DNA from: JAJAZB01 sp964244295
Lineage (GTDB): Bacteria > Bacteroidota > Bacteroidia > Cytophagales > Spirosomataceae
Reading direction: 5' to 3'
Assembly: GCA_964244295.1 (NCBI GenBank)
Contig: CAXTIG010000028.1
Coordinates: 26,594 to 90,593 of the forward strand
Length of the DNA stretch: 64,000 nucleotides
Shown here: positions 43,154 through 51,471 of the stretch, in pieces
Layout: every line of letters begins with the position of its first letter
How positions within the stretch are numbered: the first letter of the stretch is position 1
Notes under the pieces: model-generated
Seen by the model: only the letters and a program-made list of their open reading frames with translations
The model's database searches: none
What the model was told of the DNA's origin: nothing
Translations under genes and position numbers: made by a program

Positions 43154-44014
43154 ATGAAAACCCGCTTCTTCTTTTTCTCTCTGCTGCTGTTGGCCGCCTG
43201 TACGCCCGTCACCTACCAGCGCATTCCCGCCGGGGGCCTGCCCGCGTATTTTCGGTACCAGCCCGGCCAGTCGGCCAAAATCAGCGCCCACCGGGGCGGG
43301 GGCGACTACGCGGGGTATCCCGAAAACTGCCTGGAATCGTTCCGGTTTTTGGCGAAACGGATGCCCGTCATCATCGAATGCGACATCAACACGACCAAAG
43401 ACAGCGTGCTGCTGATGCTCCACGACGACGTGCTCGACCGCACCACCACCGGCAAGGGCCGCATCAACGAAGCCACCTACGCCTACTGCCGGTTGTTGCA
43501 ACTGAAAGATAATCAAGGAAATCTGACGAAATACCGGATGCCGACGTTGGACGAAGTACTGACCTGGGGCCGGGGTAAAATCACGTTTACGCTCGACGTG
43601 AAGCGGAACGTACCGTTTGAGAAAGTCGTCGCGGCCGTGCGCCGGGCCGGGGCTGCCGACTACGCCGCCGTGATTACCTACAACGCCACCGATGCCATCC
43701 GCCTGCACCGCCTGGCCCCCGAACTGGTGATTTCGGTGAACATCCGTACCCGCGCCGACTACGAGCGCCTCCGCGAAGGGGGTATTCCCGATGACCGGAT
43801 GCTGGCCTTCGTCGGCACCCGCGAAGCCGCCCCGGAGCTGTACCGGTTTTTACACGAGAAAAACATCGCCTGCATCCTCGGCACGCTCGGTAACCTCGAC
43901 AAACAAGCCGCCGCCAAAGGCGATTCGACGTACCGGACGTTTGTCAGAAACGGAGCCGACATCCTCTCCACCGACAGGCCGCTGGAGGCGGGAAAAACAG
44001 TGAATCAAGAGTAG
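43154..44014 (+). CDS. Lipoprotein glycerophosphodiester phosphodiesterase
   Basis: A 286-residue GDPD-family enzyme that hydrolyses glycerophosphodiesters to glycerol 3-phosphate and an alcohol. The signal peptide FFFFSLLLLAAC gives a lipidated Cys16, so it is membrane-attached in the periplasm. Catalytic motifs are ISAHRGGGDYAGYPENCLES (HR and EN), IIECDINTTKDSVLLMLHDD (ExD and His) and DRTTTGKGRINE. A metal-dependent TIM barrel follows. A TATTTTTG element ends four bases before the ATG, as in moaC, hinting at a nearly leaderless transcript. Confidence 0.9.
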   Translation: MKTRFFFFSLLLLAACTPVTYQRIPAGGLPAYFRYQPGQSAKISAHRGGGDYAGYPENCLESFRFLAKRMPVIIECDINTTKDSVLLMLHDDVLDRTTTGKGRINEATYAYCRLLQLKDNQGNLTKYRMPTLDEVLTWGRGKITFTLDVKRNVPFEKVVAAVRRAGAADYAAVITYNATDAIRLHRLAPELVISVNIRTRADYERLREGGIPDDRMLAFVGTREAAPELYRFLHEKNIACILGTLGNLDKQAAAKGDSTYRTFVRNGADILSTDRPLEAGKTVNQE

Positions 44015-44075
44015 AGAGGATAGAGAAATGCAGAATGTCTTTTCTCTATCCTCTCTGCTCTATCCTCTCTACTCT
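44008..44075. repeat. Local inverted repeat between convergent GDPD and oxidoreductase genes
   Basis: The left arm 44008-44026 (AGAGTAGAGAGGATAGAGA) faces two overlapping right-arm copies (44043-44061 and 44057-44075), each with one mismatch. Confidence 0.7.
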
Positions 44076-44080
44076 CACCT

Positions 44081-45199
44081 CTATCCTCTAATCAAAACTT
44101 TTTTCCCCGTCCGCACCGCTTCGTAAATCGCGTCGATGACGATCATGTCGCGGAGGCCCTCTTCGCCGTCGACGGGGGGAGAAATCGTTTTTTTGTTCAG
44201 AATCAAATCGGCCATGCCGTCCATCTGGAGGGTTTGGTGGGTCACGATGGGCTGCTCGATGGGGCCTTTGTTGGTTTTGCCGCGCGTGGGGCCGTAGCCG
44301 GAGGCGGGCTGGAGTTCGGCGAAGCCTTTGTCGCCGATGAGCGTGAAACGATCCTGGGCGTTGAAGGCGTAGGTAGAGGTGCAACTGGCGATGACTCCAC
44401 TCGGAAAGCCGAGTTGAAACGTGATGGTTTCGTCCACGCCGTCGGGAAATTTCTGCGGGTCGGTTTTCACTTCCTGGGCCGTCACCCAAACCGGCTCTTC
44501 GCCCGTGGCGTAGCGGGCACCATTGAGGCTGTAAATGCCGATGTCCATCAGCGAACCACCCCCGGCGAGGTTTTTCTTGAGCCGCCACTGGTTGGGGTCG
44601 CCAATGCGGAAACCGGTGGAGTTGATGACGTGCATCACCTTGCCCAACTCGCCCGATTCGCGCAGGCGGATAAACTCACGGGTGTGCGGCTCGAAGTGCA
44701 GCCGGTAGCCCACCATCAGCCGCACCCCGGCGCGTTGGCAACCGGCAATCATCTCGCGGGCTTCGGCGGCGGTGCCCGCCATGGGCTTTTCGGTGATGGC
44801 GTGCTTGCCCGCTTTGGCCGCCCGCAACACAAATTCCTTGTGGAGCAGGTTGGGCGTAATCACGTACACCGCGTCGATGTCGGGGTTGGATTTGATGGAG
44901 TCGAAATTCTGGTAGCTGTACAGGTTTTTCTTGTCGAGGCCGTACTTTTTCGACCACTCGTCGAGCTTCGTCGGCGTGCCGCTCACGGCCCCGACGAGCT
45001 TGGCCATTTTGCAGTCTTTCATCGCATCGGCCACGCGGGTGGCGTAGCTGCCCAAGCCCAGCAGGGCCACGCGGAGCACGGGACCGGCGTAGGGTTTGGC
45101 GTAGAAATCGGGTTCGGCGTTGGCCAGGAAAGGCAGGGCGGTGGCGGTCAGGCCCGCCCCGGTAAGTTTTTGTAAAAAATCGCGACGCGAGGTTTTCAT
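44081..45199 (-). CDS. Gfo/Idh/MocA-family oxidoreductase A, exported by Tat
   Basis: A 372-residue NAD(P)-dependent sugar oxidoreductase. The N-terminus MKTSRRDFLQKLTGAGLTAT is a twin-arginine signal, so it acts in the periplasm with its cofactor. The Rossmann motif is VALLGLGSYATRVADAM, the active-site motif is KHAITEKPMAGTAAEA (EKP Lys) and the substrate region is MVGYRLHFEPHTREF, then LMDIGIYSLNGARY. It most resembles glucose-fructose oxidoreductase-type members. One of three paralogues in this window; the exact sugar is unknown. Confidence 0.88.
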   Translation of the reverse strand: MKTSRRDFLQKLTGAGLTATALPFLANAEPDFYAKPYAGPVLRVALLGLGSYATRVADAMKDCKMAKLVGAVSGTPTKLDEWSKKYGLDKKNLYSYQNFDSIKSNPDIDAVYVITPNLLHKEFVLRAAKAGKHAITEKPMAGTAAEAREMIAGCQRAGVRLMVGYRLHFEPHTREFIRLRESGELGKVMHVINSTGFRIGDPNQWRLKKNLAGGGSLMDIGIYSLNGARYATGEEPVWVTAQEVKTDPQKFPDGVDETITFQLGFPSGVIASCTSTYAFNAQDRFTLIGDKGFAELQPASGYGPTRGKTNKGPIEQPIVTHQTLQMDGMADLILNKKTISPPVDGEEGLRDMIVIDAIYEAVRTGKKVLIRG

Positions 45200-45253
45200 G
45201 GAAAGACAAAAAAGAGGTTGAAAGGCAAATGTTAAATCGGTCCGCCGTTGCGG

Positions 45254-45317
45254 TTCAAGGCTCAATGTTCAACGTTCAAGCTGAATTTCCAATGAACGTT
45301 GAACATTGAGCCTTGAA
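45254..45317. repeat. Local inverted repeat of TTCAAGGCTCAATG text
   Basis: Perfect 25-bp arms (45254-45278 and 45293-45317) with a 14-base loop lie upstream of oxidoreductase gene A. Confidence 0.8.
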
Positions 45318-45363
45318 AATTTACCTTTAAGCAGGTGAACAGTTGTAAACCGGTCGTCTTTTC

Positions 45364-45478
45364 AGGATCTTGTCATCCCAAGGAACGAGGGATCTCGTCA
45401 GCCTACCGGACCCTTTACCGATAGCCGAATGTTCGGTACCCCAACGAGATCCCTCGTTCCTCGGGATGACAAGATCCT
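45364..45478. repeat. Interrupted palindromic intergenic repeat, copy 8
   Basis: Arms 45364-45398 and 45444-45478 pair at 34 of 35 positions, with ends AGGATCTTGTCATCCC. It lies between two same-strand oxidoreductase genes. Confidence 0.9.
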
Positions 45479-45496
45479 AAAAAACGACCGGGGTAT

Positions 45497-46573
45497 TTAA
45501 ACTCCCTCCATCCGCACCTCCCGCCCCGTTTCCGCCGCCCGGTAAATCGCCTCCATCACCCGTGCATCCCGGAGCGCTTCTTCACCCGACACCGGGTTGG
45601 GGATACCCTGAAAGATACATTGAGCCACCTCGTCGAGCAGCAATTGGGGTGGGTTTACGGCGGGAAATTCCAGCGGGCCTTCGTGGGTAAATCCCTGTGG
45701 GGTTTCGTAGCCGAACGGCTTTTCCGCGCCAAAATACCCGTTTTCCGCCACGACGTACAGCCGTCCGACCGCGTTGACGTAGGTAGTGGCGCAACTGGCC
45801 AGCGCCCCGCCGGGAAAGCGCAGTTGCCAGAGCAGGGTTTCTTCCAGGCCTTGCTGAAATTTACCGGGATTCGTGTTGACGCACTGCGCCGTGACGGCCA
45901 GCGGTTCTTCGCCCGTGAGGTAGCGGGCGGCGTTGACGCAGTAAATGCCCACGTCGAGCAGCGGGCCGCCGCCCGCCAGGTTGCGGTCGAGGCGGGCCGC
46001 ATCGCCTTCATCGGGTCGGTAACCCTGGCTGAGTTCGAGGTATTTCACCGGGCCAAATACCTGTTCCCGGCCCAGCCGGGCCAGTTCGCGGTGAACGGGG
46101 TCGACGTGCAGCCGGTAGCCCACGGCGAGTTGCACCCCGGCTGTTGAGCAGGCCGCGATCATCGTTTCGCAGTCGCGAACGGAAATGCCCAGCGGTTTTT
46201 CGCAGATCACGTGCTTGCCTGCTTCGGCCGCGCGCACCACGTACTCGGCGTGGGTGGCGTTGGGCGTGACCACGTAAATCAAATCGACGTGGGGGTTGTT
46301 GGCCACGGCCCCGAAGGTCTGGTAGTCGTAGCAATTTTGGGGCGGCAGGTCGTAGCGCCGCATCCAGTCACGGGCCTTGTAGGGGTCGTCGGTAATGACG
46401 CCCACGAGGTCACAAAACTCGCTTTGTTGCAGGGCGGGGGCCAACTGATCCTGACTGTATTGACCCAAACCGAGCAGCACCACGCCCAACTTGCGCTCCG
46501 GGCGGACGTACTGCGGCAGGGACGAGGTGGCGGGAGCGGGCAGGAGGGCGTTGTTCAGGTTGGGGTTGGGCAT
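45497..46573 (-). CDS. Gfo/Idh/MocA-family oxidoreductase B, no signal peptide
   Basis: A 358-residue paralogue of the next gene. The N-terminus (MPNPNLNNALLPAPATSS) is not a signal peptide, so this one is probably cytoplasmic. The Rossmann motif is VVLLGLGQYSQDQLAPAL, the catalytic motif KHVICEKPLGISVRDC, the substrate region AVGYRLHVDPVHRELA, and LLDVGIYCVNAARYLTGEEP follows. The C-terminal box SGEEALRDARVMEAIYRAAE is shared with paralogues A and C. Substrate unknown. Confidence 0.87.
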   Translation of the reverse strand: MPNPNLNNALLPAPATSSLPQYVRPERKLGVVLLGLGQYSQDQLAPALQQSEFCDLVGVITDDPYKARDWMRRYDLPPQNCYDYQTFGAVANNPHVDLIYVVTPNATHAEYVVRAAEAGKHVICEKPLGISVRDCETMIAACSTAGVQLAVGYRLHVDPVHRELARLGREQVFGPVKYLELSQGYRPDEGDAARLDRNLAGGGPLLDVGIYCVNAARYLTGEEPLAVTAQCVNTNPGKFQQGLEETLLWQLRFPGGALASCATTYVNAVGRLYVVAENGYFGAEKPFGYETPQGFTHEGPLEFPAVNPPQLLLDEVAQCIFQGIPNPVSGEEALRDARVMEAIYRAAETGREVRMEGV

Positions 46574-46795
46574 GGGAAAACCGCGATTTTCTGGGAGAAA
46601 TCAAAAAATCATGCGAGAAAACCGGGAGGTTTGGGTTCTTGGTCAGGCTTGGGTGGAACTATCCGAATAACCGATTGCACCCCAGTCAGGAGGAGGGATT
46701 ATTTTTTGCAAAACCCAGAGAAGTCCCTTGTTTTTCACCGCAAAGGCCCCAAAATTTGCGCGTTAACCCCTCATCAATCGGCCGCCACCGAACCC

Positions 46796-46990
46796 ATGCT
46801 CCCCCACACCCACCTCCGGCAGTGCCCGCACTGCGGCTCCACCACCGATCACCTTCAGCGCAGCAAGCGCCCCTTGTTGTACAAACTCGCCTTTTTCGTT
46901 CCCAGCCGGGCCTACCGCTGCTACGCCTGCGGAACGAAATTCATCCGGCTTGGCTGGAACCGCCCGGGGGCGGGAGCATCGCTTCAGTAA
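46796..46990 (+). CDS. Small zinc-ribbon protein
   Basis: A 64-residue protein with two CxxC knuckles (RQCPHCGSTT and RCYACGTKFIRL) and a basic hydrophobic middle (RSKRPLLYKLAFFVPSRAYR). It is likely a zinc ribbon that binds nucleic acid or acts as a structural module. The last seven bases overlap the convergent rpiB gene end. Start: first ATG in frame with the zinc knuckles. No further function can be given. Confidence 0.65.
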   Translation: MLPHTHLRQCPHCGSTTDHLQRSKRPLLYKLAFFVPSRAYRCYACGTKFIRLGWNRPGAGASLQ

Positions 46991-47415
46991 GTATCCAGCA
47001 TCCCGATTCGCTGCGTGTGCCGCCCGCCCTCGAAGGGCGTGTCGAGCCACACGCGCACGAGTTCGAGCGCCAATTCTTCCGACACCATCCGCTGCCCGAT
47101 GGAGATTATGTTGGCGTCGTTGTGTTGCCGCCCTAGCCGGGCCGATTCGATGTTCCAGCAAAGGGCGCAACGCACGCCCTTCGTGCGGTTGGCGGCCATC
47201 GCCTCGCCGTTGCCGGAGCCACCCAGCACCACGCCGCGCTCCACCTCGCCCCGCGCCACGGCCTCGGCCACGGGGTGGATGAAGAGCGGGTAATCGACGG
47301 ATTCCTCGGAATGGGTGCCGAAGTCGGTCACGTCGTGGCCGAGCGAGAGCAATAATTGCTCAATTTTTTCTTTGTACCGAAAACCCGCGTGGTCGGAGCC
47401 GATGGCGATTTTCAT
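46984..47415 (-). CDS. rpiB: Ribose-5-phosphate isomerase B, actinobacterial-like active site
   Basis: A 143-residue isomerase of the pentose phosphate pathway that interconverts ribose 5-phosphate and ribulose 5-phosphate. It starts KIAIGSDHAGFRYKEKIEQL and has VDYPLFIHPVAEAV. The active-site loop is VVLGGSGNGEAMAANRTKG: it lacks the Cys of E. coli RpiB and carries the Glu used as base in the Mycobacterium tuberculosis type. NDANIISIGQRMV follows. zwf and pgl, the oxidative branch genes, lie about 2.4 kb away on the other strand. Confidence 0.92.
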   Translation of the reverse strand: MKIAIGSDHAGFRYKEKIEQLLLSLGHDVTDFGTHSEESVDYPLFIHPVAEAVARGEVERGVVLGGSGNGEAMAANRTKGVRCALCWNIESARLGRQHNDANIISIGQRMVSEELALELVRVWLDTPFEGGRHTQRIGMLDTY

Positions 47416-47501
47416 GGGAATGGACTTGGAATATTAAATTTTATCGTGGCTCCGGCCACCCGGTCCGACGCAGGAAGGATAACCGCGCTGAACGTTCTTC
47501 T

Positions 47502-47933
47502 TCAATCGCATTTGACTTTCTTCAAAATCGATCGAAGCGAGCGAATTTTTGTAGAATCTTCTAAAAAATAATTCTTTCGAGCCGTGAAATCAATAATCAA
47601 ATGATCCCCGCAAATTACGAATTTATGGTTGCGGGAATTTTCAGTAAAAATTCCCGAAAATTGAATGTTGGCGAGTTTACCCTGGGAATGCCTTTTCGCT
47701 TTTATTGAATTTATTAGTTCTGAAAACTCATTTGCAACGGAGAGGCTGTCGTAATCGCAGGAGTTCGAAGGCACTCTGTTCCGGGCGTGTGGATACTCAA
47801 CGGAATTGAAGTTGTGGGAAATGTTGGCCGTCGTGCCTCGCAAGGGAAATTTTTTAAAGAAAACTACCTTTTCAATTTTAATTGGCTTCGGAGAAAATAG
47901 CGTCACAAAGACGATGATCAGAAAATATTTCAT
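47502..47933 (-). CDS. AT-rich small secreted protein of unknown function
   Basis: A 143-residue ORF. The start MKYFLIIVFVTLFSP is a probable signal peptide; the rest is basic and aromatic and ends KIRSLRSILKKVKCD. I recognise no domain. The DNA is clearly more AT-rich than its surroundings, like the neighbouring PIN pair, so the block 47502-49055 may have arrived together. A middle segment (GIFTENSRNHKFVICGDHLI) suggests beta strands. A non-coding explanation cannot be excluded. Confidence 0.5.
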   Translation of the reverse strand: MKYFLIIVFVTLFSPKPIKIEKVVFFKKFPLRGTTANISHNFNSVEYPHARNRVPSNSCDYDSLSVANEFSELINSIKAKRHSQGKLANIQFSGIFTENSRNHKFVICGDHLIIDFTARKNYFLEDSTKIRSLRSILKKVKCD

Positions 47934-47997
47934 GGTGATATTTTACGAAAACAACCTGAAATTGATTCAAGAAAGAATTGATTGACATTCTCAACGA

Positions 47998-48609
47998 TCA
48001 CCCGCCCCCTCGTCTTCCGATCGCGAAAGACAACCCGTGGTCAAACCGGTGAATTAGCTTACAACGATGACTTTCAAGTTCTTCTACGACAGTTGGGTTG
48101 TCGAAATCGCGGGAGTTTCGGTTAAGGAAGCAACTTTGATTGGCCTCGTTCTGGCGTAAATGCGTTAGTACTGAACTGTACACTAGCGCGTCTTGGGGTG
48201 TTAAATCATACAAACCTGAGTAGGAAGCGGCGGCTTCCAGAACGGTACCCGTGAGGGGAATGATCTCAGCGGTAGCTAACAATCGTTTCTGGTAAGACAT
48301 GAAACGCTGCTGCTCCACCGCGTTGCTTTGAATTAGCAAATTATCGATATTTTTAATATCCTGAATCTGATTGACAAACGAGCCGGAACGTCCAAGCTGC
48401 CTCAATTCGTCGTTCAGATTTTGCTGCAAGGTCCGCCGATTTCTAGCTTGTCGGGTTAGCTTTTCATGGGGTTCTGCCAGACAATAAGCCGGAACGATAA
48501 GGCGTAACGAACCGGATTCCGCCAGCACTAAGATTTGCTCACAGGATTCGCACTGTTCCTGTTCAAAAACCAGTTCCAACACGAAGTTGGTTTCGACGTA
48601 CACGTTCAT
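47998..48609 (-). CDS. PIN-domain nuclease, second gene of a two-gene module
   Basis: A 203-residue PIN protein. The fold elements are MNVYVETNFVLELVFEQEQ (Glu replaces the usual first Asp), LIVPAYCLAEPHEKL (second acid), DLTPQDALVYSSVLTHL (third acid) and CFLNRNSRDFDNPTVVEEL (last Asp/Asn). It is longer than VapC toxins (about 130) by an inserted helical region of some 60 residues (about 60-125). Its ATG overlaps the stop of the upstream gene by four bases (48606-48609), so the pair is translationally coupled. The partner is not a normal antitoxin but looks nuclease-like, which makes this an unusual module. Confidence 0.8.
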   Translation of the reverse strand: MNVYVETNFVLELVFEQEQCESCEQILVLAESGSLRLIVPAYCLAEPHEKLTRQARNRRTLQQNLNDELRQLGRSGSFVNQIQDIKNIDNLLIQSNAVEQQRFMSYQKRLLATAEIIPLTGTVLEAAASYSGLYDLTPQDALVYSSVLTHLRQNEANQSCFLNRNSRDFDNPTVVEELESHRCKLIHRFDHGLSFAIGRRGGG

Positions 48610-49055
48610 GCAGTAACTTCCTGGCTGAGGTGCCCACCCGCGACGGTTTCGTAAAGACCCGAATCAAAAACCCATTCGGGAAAGTCACCAGACGATGGCT
48701 GCACACGGAACAATTGATTGAACCAGGACGATAGAATTAATTCAAGGTTCTGACTACCGAGTTGAGCAGCCTGTAGGCCCGACCGGTCGAGGTAAGGTTG
48801 AAAAATCGGCTCTGGGTCGGCGGTGTACGATGGGAGCAGTAGTTCAGGACTGGAGATGTTGTTTTTCCACAAATACAAACGATCAGGAAAGAGGAGGAGG
48901 AAAAACGGAATCTCTGGCAGGTGCTCATGTACGGCGATGTTTCGTCGGAAACGGATGGCCCAATCGGTTCCGACGTTGAGCAAATTTTTGACTTCGGCTA
49001 AGACCGCCAGCCGGTCATTGCGGTCGTAAACGGCTAAGTCCCAGCGGCTGTTCAT
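48606..49055 (-). CDS. Putative PD-(D/E)XK-like protein, first gene of the PIN module
   Basis: A 149-residue protein. SRWDLAVYDRNDRLAVLAEV then KNLLN contains the pattern D-x(n)-ExK (Asp6, Glu and Lys of AEVKN), typical of PD-(D/E)XK nuclease folds. IRFRRNIAVHEHLPEIPFFL and LLFPDRLYLWKNN are the likely core strands. The ATG at 49055 gives a start next to the first strand. The gene overlaps the PIN gene by four bases. I recall similar pairs in cyanobacterial genomes without an assigned function. A role as antitoxin, sensor or second nuclease is open. Confidence 0.65.
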   Translation of the reverse strand: MNSRWDLAVYDRNDRLAVLAEVKNLLNVGTDWAIRFRRNIAVHEHLPEIPFFLLLFPDRLYLWKNNISSPELLLPSYTADPEPIFQPYLDRSGLQAAQLGSQNLELILSSWFNQLFRVQPSSGDFPEWVFDSGLYETVAGGHLSQEVTA

Positions 49056-49144
49056 GCGAATAAGTTTGCTTGGATGGAATCGTACTCAGTCAAAAGTAGT
49101 GAATTGGTACGCCAAAGTAAACTTCCCGTGTCACCCCCAAACGC

Positions 49145-49182
49145 AAAAATCGGGAGCCGGTGAATACCCGCTCCCGATTTTT
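49145..49182 (-). terminator. Terminator of the acidic protein gene
   Basis: A 13-bp stem (49145-49157 with 49170-49182) has a 12-base loop and terminal A5/T5. It lies 25 bases past the stop of the minus-strand acidic protein gene. Confidence 0.82.
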
Positions 49183-49206
49183 AAAATGTACTGGCGAAGC
49201 CAACGG

Positions 49207-49602
49207 CTACTTCATCCGCTCCGACCGGCTTTCTTCTTCGGTTTCTACTTCCTCGTCTTCGGTATCGTCCTCGTCTTCCTCTTCGTCCGGATCCTGATCG
49301 TCGAGGAGTTGAATCAATTCTTCGTGCAGCCCGACGAGGTCATCGACGGCCAGGTCGTCGAGGGTGAGGGTCACGCCGCCTTCAAAAAGGAGTTGAATGT
49401 CGTCTTCGTCCGACACCTGAATTTCCTCCAGGTAAGCGTCTTCATCGAGGGGTTGGGGCGGGAACTGGAGGCTGAAATCGAGGCCGTCGAAATCGTCCTT
49501 GCTGAGGCGGCGGGCGATTTGTTGAACTTCCTGCCGGGCGGATTCCCGCACCTGGTCGAGCAGGGCAAGCGGCGAAGCAGTTTCACGGATCATGGTGATC
49601 AT
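49207..49602 (-). CDS. Acidic protein of unknown function
   Basis: A 131-residue protein with a very acidic C-terminal tail (LLDDQDPDEEEDEDDTEDEE). The middle (FLLF-like strands: DIQLLFEGGVTLTLDDLAVD) suggests a small folded domain, and the N-terminal 40 residues are helical. No family recognised. Two alternative ATGs exist at 49602 and 49593. It is divergent from zwf by 197 bases and has its own terminator. Confidence 0.7.
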   Translation of the reverse strand: MITMIRETASPLALLDQVRESARQEVQQIARRLSKDDFDGLDFSLQFPPQPLDEDAYLEEIQVSDEDDIQLLFEGGVTLTLDDLAVDDLVGLHEELIQLLDDQDPDEEEDEDDTEDEEVETEEESRSERMK

Positions 49603-49799
49603 GGAAAAGAGTTGGAAAAATGGAACCGCCGCAAACCTACCCGGCTCGTGTTACCCCAATTCGCCCGGCAGGTTACGAATTTGTGAAGTTTTACAAGGGG
49701 AGCGGGCACGTGAGCCGGAGCGGGGTTATCCTGACCCCCCCCAAACTTGCTCCCCTCCCCCGCCTCCCCTACCTTGCGCCACGACAATCGTTTTTCTCT

Positions 49800-51311
49800 A
49801 TGGCATCCCCCACCAAACGCCCCCCTGCCACTGTGCTCTTCATCTTCGGCGGCAGCGGCGACCTCAATTTTCGCAAGCTCACCCCGGCCCTGTTTAACCT
49901 GTACAAAGACGGTTACCTGCCCGAGCCCTTCGCCGTGGTGGGCCTGGGCCGCAGCCCCTACACCGACGAGAGTTTCCGCGCCCGCCTGCTCGAAGGGGCG
50001 CAGCAGTTTTCGCGCCGCAAACCCGAAGACGGCGACTGGAAGGCCTTTTCTACCCAACTCAGCTACCTCCAGCTCGACGCCGAGAAAGACAAAAGTTTTA
50101 CCGGCATCGCCAGTTTCGTGAAGGAGCGGGAAAAAGACTGGGGCGGCTCGCCGGTCAACGTGCTGTTTTACCTCGCCGTGGCCCCGCAACTGGTGCCCGA
50201 CATTGCCGGCAAACTAGCCGCGCTGCCGCTTTGCGGCGACAAAGGCCGGGTGCGCATTGTGGTCGAAAAACCCTTCGGGCACGACCTCGCCAGCGCCCGC
50301 CAACTCAACGCTCAACTCGGTGGGCTGTTTGCCGAAGAGCAGATTTACCGCATCGACCACTACCTGGGCAAGGAAACCGTGCAGAACATCCTGGCGCTGC
50401 GCTTCGCCAACGCCTTGTTCGAGCCGCTCTGGAACCGCAATTACATCGACCACGTGCAGATTACCGCCGCCGAAACCGTGGGCGTGGAAGGGCGCGGGGG
50501 CTACTACGAAGGGTCGGGGGCGATGCGCGACATGATTCAAAACCACCTGCTCCAACTGCTTTGCATCCTGGCGATGGAAGCCCCCGTATCGTTTGCCGCC
50601 GACGAAATCCGCAACAAAAAAGTGGACGTGCTCAACGCCATCCGCCGGATTCCCCGCGAAGACGTGCGCGATTTCGCCGTGCGCGGGCAGTATTCCGAAG
50701 GCTGGCTCAAGGGAAAACAAGTGGTGGGCTACCGGCAGGAAGCAGACGTGGCCCCGGCCTCGGCCACCGAAACTTACGCCGCCCTGAAGCTGTACATCGA
50801 CAACTGGCGCTGGGAATCGGTGCCGTTTTACCTGCGCACGGGCAAGTATTTGCCGCAAAAAACCACCGTCATCACGGTGCAGTTCAAGCCCGCCCCGCAC
50901 TACGCGTTCCCCGAAGAAGCCGCCGAAACCTGGCGTTCCAACCGCTTGACCATCAGCATTCAACCCGAAATGGACATCCGCCTGCGCTTCCAGGCCAAGC
51001 GCCCCGGCCAGACGATGTTGCTCAACCCCGTCGACATGGTGTTCAGCTACGGCGAAGCCTACGACGAGCAGCAACCCGAAGCCTACGAAACCCTGCTCCT
51101 CGACGCGATGGAGGGCAACCCGACCCAATTCATGCGCGCCGACCAGGTCGATGCCGCTTGGCAGGTGGTCACACCCGTCCTCGAAGCCTGGGAAGCCCGT
51201 CCGCCCGTGTATTTCCCCAACTACGCCCCCGACTCCTGGGGACCCGAAGACGCCCAGGCCCTCATCGCCCGCGACGGCCACCACTGGGTGACGCTGCCGC
51301 CGAAAAGCTAG
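49800..51311 (+). CDS. zwf: Glucose-6-phosphate 1-dehydrogenase
   Basis: A 503-residue first enzyme of the oxidative pentose phosphate pathway. Motifs: FIFGGSGDLNFRKLTPALFN (NADP-binding), VEKPFGHDLASARQLN, RIDHYLGKETVQNILALRFA (active-site His) and WNRNYIDHVQITAAETVGVE. The ATG at 49800 is chosen because the family begins within ten residues of this point; the longer open frame upstream has no similarity. pgl follows after 160 bases, with a palindromic repeat between them. Confidence 0.95.
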   Translation: MASPTKRPPATVLFIFGGSGDLNFRKLTPALFNLYKDGYLPEPFAVVGLGRSPYTDESFRARLLEGAQQFSRRKPEDGDWKAFSTQLSYLQLDAEKDKSFTGIASFVKEREKDWGGSPVNVLFYLAVAPQLVPDIAGKLAALPLCGDKGRVRIVVEKPFGHDLASARQLNAQLGGLFAEEQIYRIDHYLGKETVQNILALRFANALFEPLWNRNYIDHVQITAAETVGVEGRGGYYEGSGAMRDMIQNHLLQLLCILAMEAPVSFAADEIRNKKVDVLNAIRRIPREDVRDFAVRGQYSEGWLKGKQVVGYRQEADVAPASATETYAALKLYIDNWRWESVPFYLRTGKYLPQKTTVITVQFKPAPHYAFPEEAAETWRSNRLTISIQPEMDIRLRFQAKRPGQTMLLNPVDMVFSYGEAYDEQQPEAYETLLLDAMEGNPTQFMRADQVDAAWQVVTPVLEAWEARPPVYFPNYAPDSWGPEDAQALIARDGHHWVTLPPKS

Positions 51312-51329
51312 GCATCGATGCCTCTTAAC

Positions 51330-51454
51330 TGTCATCCTGAGCGCAGCGAAAGGATCTCGTTGGACTACCGAATAGTTGGACGGTAACCCAGCGGTAGCTG
51401 ACCGCCGATTGGCCGGAAGTCCAACGAGGTCCTTTCGCTGCGCTCAGGATGACA
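51330..51454. repeat. Interrupted palindromic intergenic repeat, copy 9
   Basis: Arms 51330-51366 and 51418-51454 pair at 36 of 37 positions and show the fullest text: TGTCATCCTGAGCGCAGCGA then AGGATCTCGTTGGACT. It lies inside the zwf-pgl operon, so it is either read through or separates their expression. Confidence 0.92.
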
Positions 51455-51471
51455 AACTAACCGGTGTTTTT

